This document shows positions 52,192 through 61,029 of a DNA stretch of 64,000 nucleotides, in pieces; within the stretch, counting starts at the first letter, position 1, and every line of letters starts with the position of its first letter. The stretch is taken from assembly GCF_002929805.1 (NCBI RefSeq), contig NZ_PJJM01000102.1, positions 108,951-172,950 of the forward strand, written 5' to 3'. Source of the DNA: Cryobacterium sp. Y50 (lineage in GTDB: Bacteria > Actinomycetota > Actinomycetes > Actinomycetales > Microbacteriaceae). The notes beneath the pieces were generated by a model. It was given only the letters and a program-made list of their open reading frames with translations, made no database searches and was not told where the DNA came from. Made by a program: the position numbers and the translations under genes.

Positions 52192-52700
52192 GCATCGGTC
52201 TAATCTGGGCGCAAAGCCGTGGGGGTGTGATCGGAGCCGACGGCGGCCTGCCCTGGCAGCTGCCCGAGGACCTCGCCCACTTTCGTTCCGTCACGCGAGG
52301 TGGCGCCGTCGTCATGGGTCGGCGCACCTGGGAATCGATTCCCAAACGCTTCCGTCCTCTTGCGGGCCGCCACAACGTCGTGGTCACGCGCCAACGTGAC
52401 TGGGACGCGCCCGGGGCATTTGCTGTGCACAGCTTCGACGACGCACTCGCGATTGCCGCCGGGCCGGTCTGGGTGATCGGCGGCGCCGAAATCTTTCGCC
52501 TCGCCCTTTGCCACGCCGACACACTCGAGCTGACCGAGATCGACGAACAGTTCGCCGGCGACACGCTCGCCCCAGCCCTAACCGCCGCTTGGAGCCTTGT
52601 AGACACCAATCCAACCAGCGGATGGCTCCGCTCCAGCGAAGGCCTGAGCTACCGTTTCGCGCGCTACCAGCGCGTCCCCGAACCGGATCCAGCCCCATAA
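52188..52700 (+). CDS. folA: Dihydrofolate reductase
   Basis: A 170-residue enzyme. SIGLIWAQSRGGVIGADGGLPWQLPEDLAHFRSVTRGG is the N-terminal core with the substrate-binding PWxLPED, VVMGRRTWESIP the cofactor loop, and VWVIGGAEIF the third motif. It reduces dihydrofolate with NADPH. The ATG overlaps the mutY stop as ATGA. No thymidylate synthase gene is next to it in this window. Confidence 0.95.
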   Translation: MSIGLIWAQSRGGVIGADGGLPWQLPEDLAHFRSVTRGGAVVMGRRTWESIPKRFRPLAGRHNVVVTRQRDWDAPGAFAVHSFDDALAIAAGPVWVIGGAEIFRLALCHADTLELTEIDEQFAGDTLAPALTAAWSLVDTNPTSGWLRSSEGLSYRFARYQRVPEPDPAP

Positions 52701-52755
52701 CCCGCATCCTTAAACCTTTCCGGACCCCGGCCCGGTCGAAGGTACCGAAATGGTT

Positions 52756-53262
52756 CTAGTGCCTGCCGGTGCTGGCAGTGTCGGGCGCGTCGAGATCGTC
52801 AGAGTCGTCGGCCTCAACGGCCTCGTCGTCTTCGAGGTCGTAGTCGCGCGGTTTCTTGTACGGGTCGGCGTCGCCGGCATAGGTCGCAGTGCCTTTGCTG
52901 TCCTCGGTCGCGGTATCGCGATCGTGGGCCTCACGCAGTAGGTCGTCAATGAGCGCGGCGTTCTCCGGAATACCGTCGGCGATGAACTCGATCGACGGGG
53001 TGAGCCGTGCCGTGATGTTCTTACCGACCTCGCTGCGCATCAGGCCGGTTGCGGCCTTGAGCGCAGCTGCGCTGTCCGTGCGTTCCTCGATCGAGCCATA
53101 GACGGTGTAGAACACCGAGGCGTGCTGCAGATCCCCGGTCACCTTCACGTCCGTGATGGTCACAAACCCGAGCCTGGGATCGCGCAAGCCGCGCTCCAGC
53201 CGCTTGGCGATGATGACCTTAATGCGGTCCGCCATTTTTCTGGCGCGTTCCGGATCTGCCAT
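52756..53262 (-). CDS. rbfA: 30S ribosome-binding factor A
   Basis: A 168-residue protein. The KH-like core is MADPERARKMADRIKVIIAKRLERGLRDPRLGFVTITDVKVTGDLQHASVFYTVYG (in blocks), which binds 16S rRNA during 30S maturation. An acidic tail of about 45 residues (YDLEDDEAVEADDSDD) follows. AAGGAGTATTG precedes the ATG. It is the last gene of the nusA-infB cluster, after a 238-nt spacer from infB. Confidence 0.94.
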   Translation of the reverse strand: MADPERARKMADRIKVIIAKRLERGLRDPRLGFVTITDVKVTGDLQHASVFYTVYGSIEERTDSAAALKAATGLMRSEVGKNITARLTPSIEFIADGIPENAALIDDLLREAHDRDTATEDSKGTATYAGDADPYKKPRDYDLEDDEAVEADDSDDLDAPDTASTGRH

Positions 53263-53396
53263 TGCAATACTCCTTGTTAGCCGGCCGCCAAAGCGCCCGG
53301 TCATTCTGTACTTTTTCACCGCATTAAACGGATGCTCCTTACCCAACGAAAGGGCGGAGTAAATTTTCCCCGCTGTTAATATGCACAGCAGGGAAT

Positions 53397-53461
53397 CGGG
53401 GTGGGAGTCCCCGCTCTTTCCTTTTCGGAGGAAATTTGCGCAGATCTGACCCCGTGCGGGG
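53397..53461. other. Two hairpins in the infB-rbfA spacer
   Basis: CGGGG-N7-CCCCG (53397-53413) and CCCC-GTGC-GGGG (53450-53461) lie between the infB stop and the rbfA start. On the minus strand the second follows the infB stop by about 40 nt. They could attenuate or process the mRNA ahead of rbfA. Confidence 0.5.
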
Positions 53462-53500
53462 CCTGACCCGAAATACGAGCCCGACCCCCCAAAACCAACG

Positions 53501-56326
53501 CTAGACGCGCGGCTTCTCCTTCATCTCGATGGTCTCGATCTCATCGCCAATTCGGATGTCGTTGAACTTGCCCAGTCCGATACCACACTCGAAGTCCGTA
53601 CGAACCTCGGTGACATCGTCCTTGAAACGACGCAGCGACTCGATACCCAGGTTGTCCCCCACCACGATGCCCTCGCGAATAACTCGAGCCTTGGCATTTC
53701 GGGTGATGGTACCGGAGCGCACGATGACACCGGCGACGTTTCCGAACTTCGACGAGCTGAAGACCTCGCGAATTTCGGCAATACCACTCTGGATCTCTTC
53801 GTACTCGGGCTTGAGCATTCCCTTGAGGGAACTCTCGATGTCCTCGAGGGCGGAGTAGATGACGGAGTAGAAGCGCACGTCGACGCCTTCGCGAGCAGCA
53901 CGCTCGCGGGCCTTCGTGTCCGGGCGAACGTTGAACCCGATGATGATGGCGTTGTCGACGGTCGCGAGGTTGACGTCGCTCTCCGTGACAGCACCGACAC
54001 CACGGTGAATGATGCGCAGCTGCACAGAATCGTCGACCTCAATCTTGAGCAGCGACTCTTCCAGCGCCTCAACGGCACCGGAAACGTCACCCTTGATGAT
54101 GAGGTTGAGCGACTCGACCTTGCCCTCTTCGAGGGCACGGGTGAAGTCTTCGAGGCTGATGCGCTTGCGGGCCTTGGCCAGCAGTGCGTTGCGCTCGGCG
54201 GCTTCACGCTTTTCGGCGATCTGACGGGCGGTGCGGTCTTCCTCGATGACGAGGAAGGTATCGCCGGCGCGGGGAACGCTCGACAGACCCTGCACCTGAA
54301 CTGCGCGAGACGGCGTGGCGGCGAGAACGGCAACGCCGTTTTCGTCGGCCATCGCACGAACACGGCCATAGGCCGTTCCGGCGACGATGGAGTCTCCGAC
54401 GTGCAGCGTTCCGGACTGGATGAGCACGGTTGCCACCGCGCCGCGGCCCTTGTCGAGGCGAGCCTCGATGGCGACACCGCGGGCATCTTTGTTCGGGTTG
54501 GAGCGCATGTCGAGTGCGGCATCGGCGACCAGGAGTACGGCGTCAAGAATTTCCTTGATACCGGTCTTGTTCTTGGCCGACACGTCGACGAACATGACGT
54601 CTCCGCCGTACTCTTCGGCGACGAGGCCGAATTCGGTGAGCTGCTGACGTACCTTCTGCGGGTTGGCTCCGGGCTTATCGATCTTGTTCACTGCAACCAC
54701 GATCGGCACGTTGGCGGCCTGGGCATGGTTGAGCGCCTCAATCGTCTGCGGCATGATGCCGTCGTCGGCAGCGACCACGAGGATCGCGATGTCGGTGACC
54801 TGCGCACCACGAGCACGCATAGCGGTGAATGCCTCGTGACCCGGTGTGTCGATGAACGTCATGGCACGGTCGATGCCCTCGTGCTCGGTGATGATCTGGT
54901 ACGCACCGATGTGCTGCGTGATACCACCGGCTTCGCCCTCGGCGACCTTGGCGTTACGGATCGCGTCAAGCAGCGCGGTCTTACCGTGGTCGACGTGGCC
55001 CATGACGGTGACGACGGGAGGACGAATCGCGAGGTCTTCGTCGGTTTCGTCTGCGAGTTCCTGATCGATGTCGATATCGAACGCGAGCAGCAGCTCACGG
55101 TCTTCATCGTCGGGCGAGACCATCTGAATCTTGTAACCGAGCTCGCTGCCGAGCACGTCGAATGTGGCCTCGTCGAGGGATTCCGTTGCCGTGGCCATTT
55201 CACCGAGGTGGAACAGCACGGTCACAAGGTTTCCGGGGCTCGCGTCAATCTTGTCAGCGAAGTCCGTGATGGATGCTCCGCGGCGAAGACGAACAACTGT
55301 TCCACCGTCGCCGCGCGGTACGGATACTCCACCCAGCGACGGGGCCTCGCGCAGCTCGAACTCTGCTCTCTTCGTACGCTTCGACTTGCGCGCCTTGTTC
55401 TTGCCGCCACCGCGACCGAAGGCACCAGCTGTGCCACCGCCCGGGCCACGACCGCGACCGGCACCGCCTCCTCCGCCGGCAGGCCGGGGCGGGCCGAAAC
55501 CGGGGGCTCCGGCAGGAGCTCCGGGACGCGTGAATCCGGGGCGTGCTCCACCGGCTCCACCCGGGGCGCCGCCGGGACGCTGGAAGGCGCCTGGGCGCTG
55601 ACCGAATCCGGTCGGGCGTGCCGCCTGGCCAGGTCCACCGGGGCGGGGGGCGCCGGGGCGAGGAGCCGCAGGGCGCGGAATGTTGCTGGGAGTAGGTGTT
55701 GCGGGGCGCTGGCCCATGCCCTGTGCGCTCGCGAACGGGTTGTTCCCCGGACGCGGCGGCTGAGCTGGACGCTGACCCATGCCCTGGTTGCTGGCGAACG
55801 GGTTGTTACCCGGTCGTGCAGCTCCCGGGCGAGGCATGCCCGGCTTGACCGGCGTAGCCGATCCCTCCGTGGACTTCGCTTCGGAGGTGCCGTTGTTGAG
55901 CTTGTCACCCTCGGCGGCTGCGGCCTTCTCAGCAGCTGCGGCCTTCTCAGCGGCCTGAGCCTGGCGCTCGGCGACGGTGAGCGGCGCCACCGGAACGGGC
56001 GCAGCATCCGCTGCCGGGGCGACGGCCGGAGCAGCGGGCTCGGCGGCCGGTTTGGGGCCCGGGCGAGCACCCGGCTTCGCGCCGTGGCTCGGACGAGCAG
56101 GCGTTGCCGGGGTGGCAGCAGCTCCAGCGGCGGGCGGCGGGGTGGCAGCCTTCGCTGCGGCACTTTCCGCCTGAAGCGCAGCGCGAAGGCGACGTGCTAC
56201 TGGCGGTTCAACACTGGAAGACGGTCCTTTTACGAACTCGCCCATTTCCTTCAATTTAGCAAGTGCTACCTTGCTGTCGACTCCGAGCTCAGTAGCGATC
56301 TCGTGTACGCGTGGTTTCGCAGCCAC
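53501..56326 (-). CDS. infB: Translation initiation factor IF-2
   Basis: A 941-residue GTPase. The C-terminal half has [27 protein letters not shown] and NKIDK, then domains II-IV ending [14 protein letters not shown]. The N-terminal 400 residues are a Pro/Gly/Ala-rich, mostly disordered extension with repeats of [18 protein letters not shown], as in other actinobacteria. The N-terminal IF2_N helix [13 protein letters not shown] is visible. I chose the GTG at 56326 ([15 protein letters not shown]), behind AACAGGAGAATT. It delivers fMet-tRNA to the ribosome. Confidence 0.97.
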   Translation of the reverse strand: MAAKPRVHEIATELGVDSKVALAKLKEMGEFVKGPSSSVEPPVARRLRAALQAESAAAKAATPPPAAGAAATPATPARPSHGAKPGARPGPKPAAEPAAPAVAPAADAAPVPVAPLTVAERQAQAAEKAAAAEKAAAAEGDKLNNGTSEAKSTEGSATPVKPGMPRPGAARPGNNPFASNQGMGQRPAQPPRPGNNPFASAQGMGQRPATPTPSNIPRPAAPRPGAPRPGGPGQAARPTGFGQRPGAFQRPGGAPGGAGGARPGFTRPGAPAGAPGFGPPRPAGGGGGAGRGRGPGGGTAGAFGRGGGKNKARKSKRTKRAEFELREAPSLGGVSVPRGDGGTVVRLRRGASITDFADKIDASPGNLVTVLFHLGEMATATESLDEATFDVLGSELGYKIQMVSPDDEDRELLLAFDIDIDQELADETDEDLAIRPPVVTVMGHVDHGKTALLDAIRNAKVAEGEAGGITQHIGAYQIITEHEGIDRAMTFIDTPGHEAFTAMRARGAQVTDIAILVVAADDGIMPQTIEALNHAQAANVPIVVAVNKIDKPGANPQKVRQQLTEFGLVAEEYGGDVMFVDVSAKNKTGIKEILDAVLLVADAALDMRSNPNKDARGVAIEARLDKGRGAVATVLIQSGTLHVGDSIVAGTAYGRVRAMADENGVAVLAATPSRAVQVQGLSSVPRAGDTFLVIEEDRTARQIAEKREAAERNALLAKARKRISLEDFTRALEEGKVESLNLIIKGDVSGAVEALEESLLKIEVDDSVQLRIIHRGVGAVTESDVNLATVDNAIIIGFNVRPDTKARERAAREGVDVRFYSVIYSALEDIESSLKGMLKPEYEEIQSGIAEIREVFSSSKFGNVAGVIVRSGTITRNAKARVIREGIVVGDNLGIESLRRFKDDVTEVRTDFECGIGLGKFNDIRIGDEIETIEMKEKPRV

Positions 56327-56402
56327 AATTCTCCTGTTCCGGGTCTGCACCCGGAAAGGGGCAGACCGTTAATAACGGACGGGTCTCATTTCGAGCCGCT
56401 CA

Positions 56403-56660
56403 TTAGTTGTCCATAAGCCAATTCAGCCTGTTCTCTAGTTGTTTCGCGTCCAGTGACCTGGTCACGCGAAAAGCACGCCCGAAAGCGTGGCGCCTCACGG
56501 CATCCAGAAAGCACGAGTCGCGGGCGTGCAGCCACGCACCTCTACCGGGGATTGTGGCGGTTTCATCCACCACAACTTCTGATTTCCCAGCAACGATCCG
56601 CAAAAGTGAGGATCGAGGGGCGCGCGAACGGCAGCCAATACACGTTCTAACGGAATTCAT
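56403..56660 (-). CDS. ylxR: YlxR/DUF448 RNA-binding protein
   Basis: An 85-residue protein. CIGCRSRAPRSSLLRIV and IPGRGAWLHARDSCFLDAVRRHAFGRAF are the DUF448 core. In some bacteria YlxR modulates RNase P or gene expression. It sits between nusA (8 nt away) and infB, the canonical place. Confidence 0.92.
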   Translation of the reverse strand: MNSVRTCIGCRSRAPRSSLLRIVAGKSEVVVDETATIPGRGAWLHARDSCFLDAVRRHAFGRAFRVTRSLDAKQLENRLNWLMDN

Positions 56661-56668
56661 CGTACCCC

Positions 56669-57706
56669 TTATTCGGCATCCTCCAGAATGCTGTCCGGCT
56701 GGATGTCGATTTTCGCACCGGTCAGCTTGGCTGCGAGGCGCGCATTCTGGCCCTCTTTGCCGATCGCGAGCGATAGCTGGTAGTCGGGTACGAGCGCACG
56801 CACAGCCTTGATCGACTCGTCGATCACGTAGGCGCTCGTCACCTTGGCCGGCGACAGAGCGCTCGCGACGAAGGTAGCGAGGTCCGGCGAGAAGTCGACG
56901 ATGTCGATCTTCTCGTTGTTGAGCTCAACAGTCACGGCGCGCACGCGCTGGCCGAGCTCGCCAATGCAGGCACCCTTGGCGTTCACGCCGGGTTCGGTGG
57001 CGCGCACGGCGATCTTGGTGCGGTGGCCGGCTTCGCGGGCGAGAGAGACGATCTCGACGACTCCGCTGGCGATCTCGGGCACCTCGAGTGCAAACAGCTT
57101 GCGCACGAGCGAGGGGTGGGTGCGCGATACGGTGATCTGCGGGCCCTTGAGCCCACGACCGACGGCCGTCACGAACACGCGAATGCGCGCGCCGTGCACA
57201 TAGCTCTCAGTGGGAACCTGCTCCTCAGGGGGCATGATCGCTTCGATGGTGCCGAGGTCGACGTGAATCATGCGGGGGTTTGGGCCCTGCTGAATAATTC
57301 CGGCGACGATGTCACCCTCGCGGCCCTTGAATTCACCGAGAACAGCGTCATCGGCCAGATCACGCAGACGCTGGTTGATGACCTGCTTGGCGGCGAAGGC
57401 AGCGATGCGACCAAAGTCGGTGGTGTTGTCGACAGCTTCGCCGATGACGTTGCCGTCGTCGTCGTGCTCGGGAATGAAAATGTCCACGTGCCCGGACTTG
57501 CGGTCGAGAACGACGCGCGCTTCGGGCACCTCCTGAATATCGTGCTTGGCTTCAGCAATCTTCGAAGCTTCGAGCTTCGACACGTCTTGCTGGATGTGCT
57601 TGACATAGGCAGTCAGAATCGCCTGTTCGATGATTTGCACGAGTTCCTCGAAGGGAATCTCTTTTTCGCGCTCCAGTAGCCGCAAAACACTGAGGTCGAT
57701 GTCCAT
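56669..57706 (-). CDS. nusA: Transcription termination/antitermination factor NusA
   Basis: A 345-residue protein. The N-terminal domain (DIDLSVLRLLEREKEIPFEELVQIIEQAI), an S1-like RNA-binding domain (FKGREGDIVAGIIQQG) and two KH domains (GACIGELGQRVRAV, AIGKEGQNARLAAKLTGAKIDI) match the shorter actinobacterial NusA. AGGAGGCC precedes the ATG. The gene normally before it, rimP, is absent; only about 190 nt separate it from proS. Confidence 0.96.
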   Translation of the reverse strand: MDIDLSVLRLLEREKEIPFEELVQIIEQAILTAYVKHIQQDVSKLEASKIAEAKHDIQEVPEARVVLDRKSGHVDIFIPEHDDDGNVIGEAVDNTTDFGRIAAFAAKQVINQRLRDLADDAVLGEFKGREGDIVAGIIQQGPNPRMIHVDLGTIEAIMPPEEQVPTESYVHGARIRVFVTAVGRGLKGPQITVSRTHPSLVRKLFALEVPEIASGVVEIVSLAREAGHRTKIAVRATEPGVNAKGACIGELGQRVRAVTVELNNEKIDIVDFSPDLATFVASALSPAKVTSAYVIDESIKAVRALVPDYQLSLAIGKEGQNARLAAKLTGAKIDIQPDSILEDAE

Positions 57707-57836
57707 GGCCGGCCTCCTCTATTCAGATCTTGCCGCCGCGAAACCGCGCAGCGGGCTGGATACTACGGTACTCGAATCTGCGGCGTCCCGTCACCCATTC
57801 TCCCCGCCGTGGGTTGGTCCAGCGCTGGTTCTCTGC

Positions 57837-57879
57837 AGAACGGATGCTGCCGGCTCAGTTGGCTGGCAGCATCCGTTCT
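57837..57879 (-). terminator. Terminator of proS
   Basis: Perfect 15-bp arms AGAACGGATGCTGCC and GGCAGCATCCGTTCT with a 13-nt loop, 15 nt after the proS stop codon. It is the strongest hairpin in this region; the arms carry two copies of the window-wide CGGATGC motif. Confidence 0.85.
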
Positions 57880-57893
57880 CGATCAAACGTTTC

Positions 57894-59657
57894 TTAGACG
57901 AAGTGTTTGGCCACGTCGGCGACGTCGACCTGCTCCCGGTCGCCGGTGCGGCGGTTCCACAGCTCGACGATGCCGTCGGCAGCGCCGCGGCCGACGATGA
58001 CGATCCACGGCACACCGATGAGCTCGGCGTCACCGAATTTGACGCCCGGCGAGACCTTGCGGCGGTCATCGTAGAGCACCTCACGATTGGTGGCTTCGAT
58101 CGCGGCGACGACGGCTTCCGAGGTGTCGAAGACGATCTCGTCCCGGCCTGTGGCGATCACGTGCACGTCGAACGGAGTGACCGATTCGGGCCAGATCAAG
58201 CCCTTTGCGTCGTTGTTGAGTTCGGCGATGACCGCGAGAATGCGGGTGACACCGATGCCGTATGAACCCATCGTGACCGTGACCAGCTTGCCGTTCTCGT
58301 CGAGAACCTTGAGACCGAGCACCTCGGCGTACTTGCGACCGAGCTGAAACACGTGCCCGATTTCCATGCCGCGAATGAGTTCGACCGGGCCAGAGCCGTC
58401 GGGGGCCGGGTCGCCGGCGCGCACGTCGGAGGACTCGACGACGTCGTCAATGGCGAAGTCGCGGCCGGCGACGAGGCCGAACACGTGCCGGCTCTCTTCG
58501 TTGGCGCCGGTGATCCACTCGGTTCCGGAGACCACGCGCGGGTCGACCAGAAAACGGATACCGGTGGTCGATTTCGCGCCGAGAACGGCGCCGTCCGCTC
58601 CCCACGGGCCGATATAGCCCTTGACCAAGCCGGGGTTCTTAGCGAAGTCTCCCTCGTTGGCGGCTTCCACCTCGGCGGGGGCGAAGGCGACCTCGACACG
58701 CTTAAGGTCGACCTCGCGGTCGCCGGGAACGCCGATCGCGATGAGTTCACGGGTGCCGTCAAGGCTCGTGAGCGCGAGCACGACGTTCTTGAGGGTATCG
58801 GCTGCCGTCCAGTCGCGACCATCGAGGCGGGGGTGCTCGGCGTTGGCCTTGTCGACGAGCGTCTGAATGGTCGGGGTGTTCGGGGTATCGAAGACTTGCG
58901 CAGCGGGCAGCGCGCTGAAGTCTTTGTCTTCCGGAACGAGGGTACGAAACGCCTCGATGTTGGCCGCGTAGCCGCTCGCGCTGCGCACGAAGGTGTCTTC
59001 TCCGACCGGGGTGGGGTGCAGGAACTCTTCGCTCTTGGAACCACCCATGGCGCCGGCATCCGCTTGGACGATCTCGTATTTGAGGCCGAACCGGTTGAAG
59101 ATGCGCTCGTAGGCGTCGCGCTGCAACTGGTAGCTTACGTCTAGGCCAGCGTCGGTGTAGTCGAAGGAGTAGGCGTCCTTCATGGTGAATTCGCGGCCGC
59201 GCAGCAGTCCGCCGCGCGAGCGTGCCTCGTCGCGGTACTTGTCCTGAATCTGGTAAATCGACAGCGGCAGGTCCTTGTAGCTGCTGTACAGGTCCTTGAC
59301 GAGCAGCGCGAAGACCTCTTCGTGGGTCGGCGCGAGCAGCATGTCGGAGCCCTTGCGGTCTTTCAGACGAAACAAGCCCTCGCCGTATTCATCCCAGCGG
59401 CCGGTCAGCTCGTAGGGCTCGCGCGGCAGCAGGGCCGGAAAATGTACCTCGTGCGCGCCGGCCGCCGTCATCTCTTCACGGATGATGCGCTCCACTTTTG
59501 CTTTCACCCGGAGGCCGAGCGGCAGCCAGGCGAAAATGCCCGGGGCCTGGCGGCGGATGTAGCCGGCCCGCACGAGCAGGCGGTGGCTGGTCACCTCGGC
59601 GTCGGAGGGGTCTTCGCGGAGAGTACGGAGGAAGTAGTTGGAGAGACGTGTAGGCAC
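57894..59657 (-). CDS. proS: Prolyl-tRNA synthetase
   Basis: A 587-residue class II synthetase of the bacterial form with the editing-type insert in the middle. Motif 2 is [24 protein letters not shown], followed by [25 protein letters not shown]; motif 3 is [13 protein letters not shown]. It charges tRNA-Pro with proline. The start is a GTG ([13 protein letters not shown]) with TAAGGT 6 nt upstream. In many actinobacteria proS follows ispG directly; here about 1.4 kb of accessory genes separates them. Confidence 0.95.
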   Translation of the reverse strand: MPTRLSNYFLRTLREDPSDAEVTSHRLLVRAGYIRRQAPGIFAWLPLGLRVKAKVERIIREEMTAAGAHEVHFPALLPREPYELTGRWDEYGEGLFRLKDRKGSDMLLAPTHEEVFALLVKDLYSSYKDLPLSIYQIQDKYRDEARSRGGLLRGREFTMKDAYSFDYTDAGLDVSYQLQRDAYERIFNRFGLKYEIVQADAGAMGGSKSEEFLHPTPVGEDTFVRSASGYAANIEAFRTLVPEDKDFSALPAAQVFDTPNTPTIQTLVDKANAEHPRLDGRDWTAADTLKNVVLALTSLDGTRELIAIGVPGDREVDLKRVEVAFAPAEVEAANEGDFAKNPGLVKGYIGPWGADGAVLGAKSTTGIRFLVDPRVVSGTEWITGANEESRHVFGLVAGRDFAIDDVVESSDVRAGDPAPDGSGPVELIRGMEIGHVFQLGRKYAEVLGLKVLDENGKLVTVTMGSYGIGVTRILAVIAELNNDAKGLIWPESVTPFDVHVIATGRDEIVFDTSEAVVAAIEATNREVLYDDRRKVSPGVKFGDAELIGVPWIVIVGRGAADGIVELWNRRTGDREQVDVADVAKHFV

Positions 59658-59754
59658 CCGTCTACCTTACGCGCGCGCCGCCGAGCGCTCCCCCACGGGC
59701 GCGGTGCTGGTGATCGATTTCATCGATGGCTACGAGCGACGTCACCGAACCGGC

Positions 59755-59991
59755 TCAGCCGACCTCGCTCAGGGTGCGCTCGATCGCGCCCAGCCGAGAG
59801 TCCATTGCGGTCAATTTCTCCAACAGCGCGGCATTAATCTCGTTACTCCTAGCCAGCGCTTCCCTCAGCGCCGGCGACCCTTCTGCCTCTGCCACGTGGC
59901 GACGAGTTTTGAAGTACTGATTGAAAATTGAGTAAGTGATTCCGCCGATGATCGCGACGATGGGGACCAGAAAAGCGAAGGCATAATCCAT
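59755..59991 (-). CDS. Small membrane protein with coiled coil
   Basis: A 78-residue protein with one N-terminal helix (AFAFLVPIVAIIGGITYSIF), then a charged segment (KTRRHVAEAEG) and a probable coiled coil (SNEINAALLEKLTAMDSRLGAIERTLSEVG). AAGGAATCACC precedes the ATG at 59991. It lies 10 nt after the ArsR-like gene and is clearly co-transcribed with it, so the regulator probably controls it. Function unknown. Confidence 0.75.
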   Translation of the reverse strand: MDYAFAFLVPIVAIIGGITYSIFNQYFKTRRHVAEAEGSPALREALARSNEINAALLEKLTAMDSRLGAIERTLSEVG

Positions 59992-60001
59992 GGTGATTCC
60001 T

Positions 60002-60307
60002 TTAATGGGATGATGCCGCGGCGTTTGCCACGGCATCGGCGATGGTAACGATGGTGACGGTGATTGAGAATGGAGCGAGCGCGACGTGCTTGAGAGCGGT
60101 TCCCTCCGGAGAGAGCTCCAGCGACGTGGTTACAAATCCGCTACCCTCAAGCTTCGCGAGGTGCATGTAGAGCAGCGCCCGCGACATTCCGACGCGTCGT
60201 GCCAGCTCGCTGACGTGCACGCGCCCGCCCTGCAATTCGGCCAGAATCAACATGCGCTGCGGGCTGGCGACCGCTGCGAGGGTCGCGCTGAGCTGTTCCA
60301 TGTTCAT
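60002..60307 (-). CDS. ArsR-like winged-helix regulator
   Basis: A 101-residue protein. ATLAAVASPQRMLILAELQGGRVHVSELARRVGMSRALLYMHLAKLEGSGFV is a typical ArsR/MarR-like helix-turn-helix (in its parts), then a hydrophobic tail (FSITVTIVTIADAVANAAA) that could bind a membrane or partner. No metal-binding cysteines are present. AGGAGG lies 7 nt before the ATG at 60307, and the Shine-Dalgarno overlaps a perfect palindrome that also covers the -10, so self-repression is likely. Confidence 0.8.
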   Translation of the reverse strand: MNMEQLSATLAAVASPQRMLILAELQGGRVHVSELARRVGMSRALLYMHLAKLEGSGFVTTSLELSPEGTALKHVALAPFSITVTIVTIADAVANAAASSH

Positions 60308-60318
60308 AACAACGCCTC

Positions 60319-60352
60319 CTGACAGGTGTAAATATATTATGACACCTGTCAG
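60319..60352 (-). promoter_or_regulatory. Perfect palindromic operator over promoter and SD
   Basis: Arms CTGACAGGTGT and ACACCTGTCAG pair perfectly across a 12-nt AT spacer. On the minus strand a -10 (TATATT) lies in the spacer with TTGCAT 18 nt upstream as -35. The arm next to the gene ends in the Shine-Dalgarno, so a bound protein would block both transcription and ribosome access. Similar halves recur at 62595-62621. Confidence 0.7.
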
Positions 60353-60363
60353 AAATGCAAGCG

Positions 60364-60621
60364 TTACTCGTAGTGGTAGCGGCACTGGGCGATGAGGGTC
60401 TGATCGTCCGTCACCCTGTAGATCAGTCGGTGTTCGTCGGTGATTCTTCGAGACCAGTATCCGCGAAAGCCGTACTTCAACGCTTCGGGTTTGCCGTTTC
60501 CGTCGTTGCCATTGCGTTGAATGTCGTTGAGTAAGGCGTTGATCCGCTTGACGATCTTGCGGTCTTGCGTCTGCCAGTACAGATAGTCCTGCCAGGCACG
60601 CTCATCCCAGACCAGCCTCAT
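60364..60621 (-). CDS. yoeB: YoeB/Txe-family mRNA interferase toxin
   Basis: An 85-residue toxin. The catalytic residues of YoeB are all present at the same positions: Glu46, Arg65 and His83 plus Tyr84 (YSRRITDEHRLIYRV-like core, C-terminal RYHYE). It cleaves mRNA on the ribosome when free. The ATG overlaps the antitoxin stop by 4 nt. The stop is 57 nt before the ArsR-like gene's start; the next operator is in between. Confidence 0.93.
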   Translation of the reverse strand: MRLVWDERAWQDYLYWQTQDRKIVKRINALLNDIQRNGNDGNGKPEALKYGFRGYWSRRITDEHRLIYRVTDDQTLIAQCRYHYE

Positions 60622-60869
60622 TCGGCGAGATCGTGCTCAGCACCCTGGCCAGCTTCAAGGCGCTCAATGGAGCCCAGTAAGCGGCGAGCATTAGCAGGGC
60701 TGCGCAAGAGATAGGCCGTCTCCTTAAGAGATTCGTAATCATCGAGGGCAACGAGAACGACCGGGTCTCGGCCCGCTCTCGTAATGATGACTTCCTCGCG
60801 ATCGTCCAGCACAGAGTCGAGCGTCGCCGCGTAGTTTGCCCGCGACTCCGAATAGGTGATTGTTTTCAT
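60618..60869 (-). CDS. yefM: YefM-family antitoxin
   Basis: An 83-residue protein. MKTITYSESRANYAATLDSVLDDREEVIITRAGRDPVVLVALDDYESLKETAYLL is the YefM/Phd DNA-binding core (in parts) and the rest the toxin-neutralising tail. AAGGAGAGAAT precedes the ATG. It probably represses the operon through the GTACAA-N4-TTGTAC site. Confidence 0.92.
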   Translation of the reverse strand: MKTITYSESRANYAATLDSVLDDREEVIITRAGRDPVVLVALDDYESLKETAYLLRSPANARRLLGSIERLEAGQGAEHDLAE

Positions 60870-60883
60870 ATTCTCTCCTTCGA

Positions 60884-60922
60884 CGTACAAGAAATTGTAC
60901 GCGAAGTCAGGGCAACGGGCAA
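60884..60922 (-). promoter_or_regulatory. yefM-yoeB promoter with operator palindrome
   Basis: On the minus strand TTGCCC (60922-60917) and TACAAT (60899-60894) are 17 bp apart, a good sigma-70-like pair. The -10 lies inside CGTACAA-GAAA-TTGTACG (60884-60901), a perfect palindrome like the TGTACA core used by E. coli YefM. Confidence 0.75.
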
Positions 60923-61029
60923 TCGCGAACCATAATCGCTGCTCGCGTGATCGGAAGGTGCCACCCGTGAAACTCACGTATCTGTAAGCAGACGGCTTTC
61001 CTGACGCCAATCAAGTTCGCGCGGATCGG

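Noticed and set aside
54005..56416. An 803-codon plus-strand frame over infB
   Set aside because: Antisense to infB, whose GTPase motifs are clear. The antisense product is Thr/Arg/Ser-rich with no domain.
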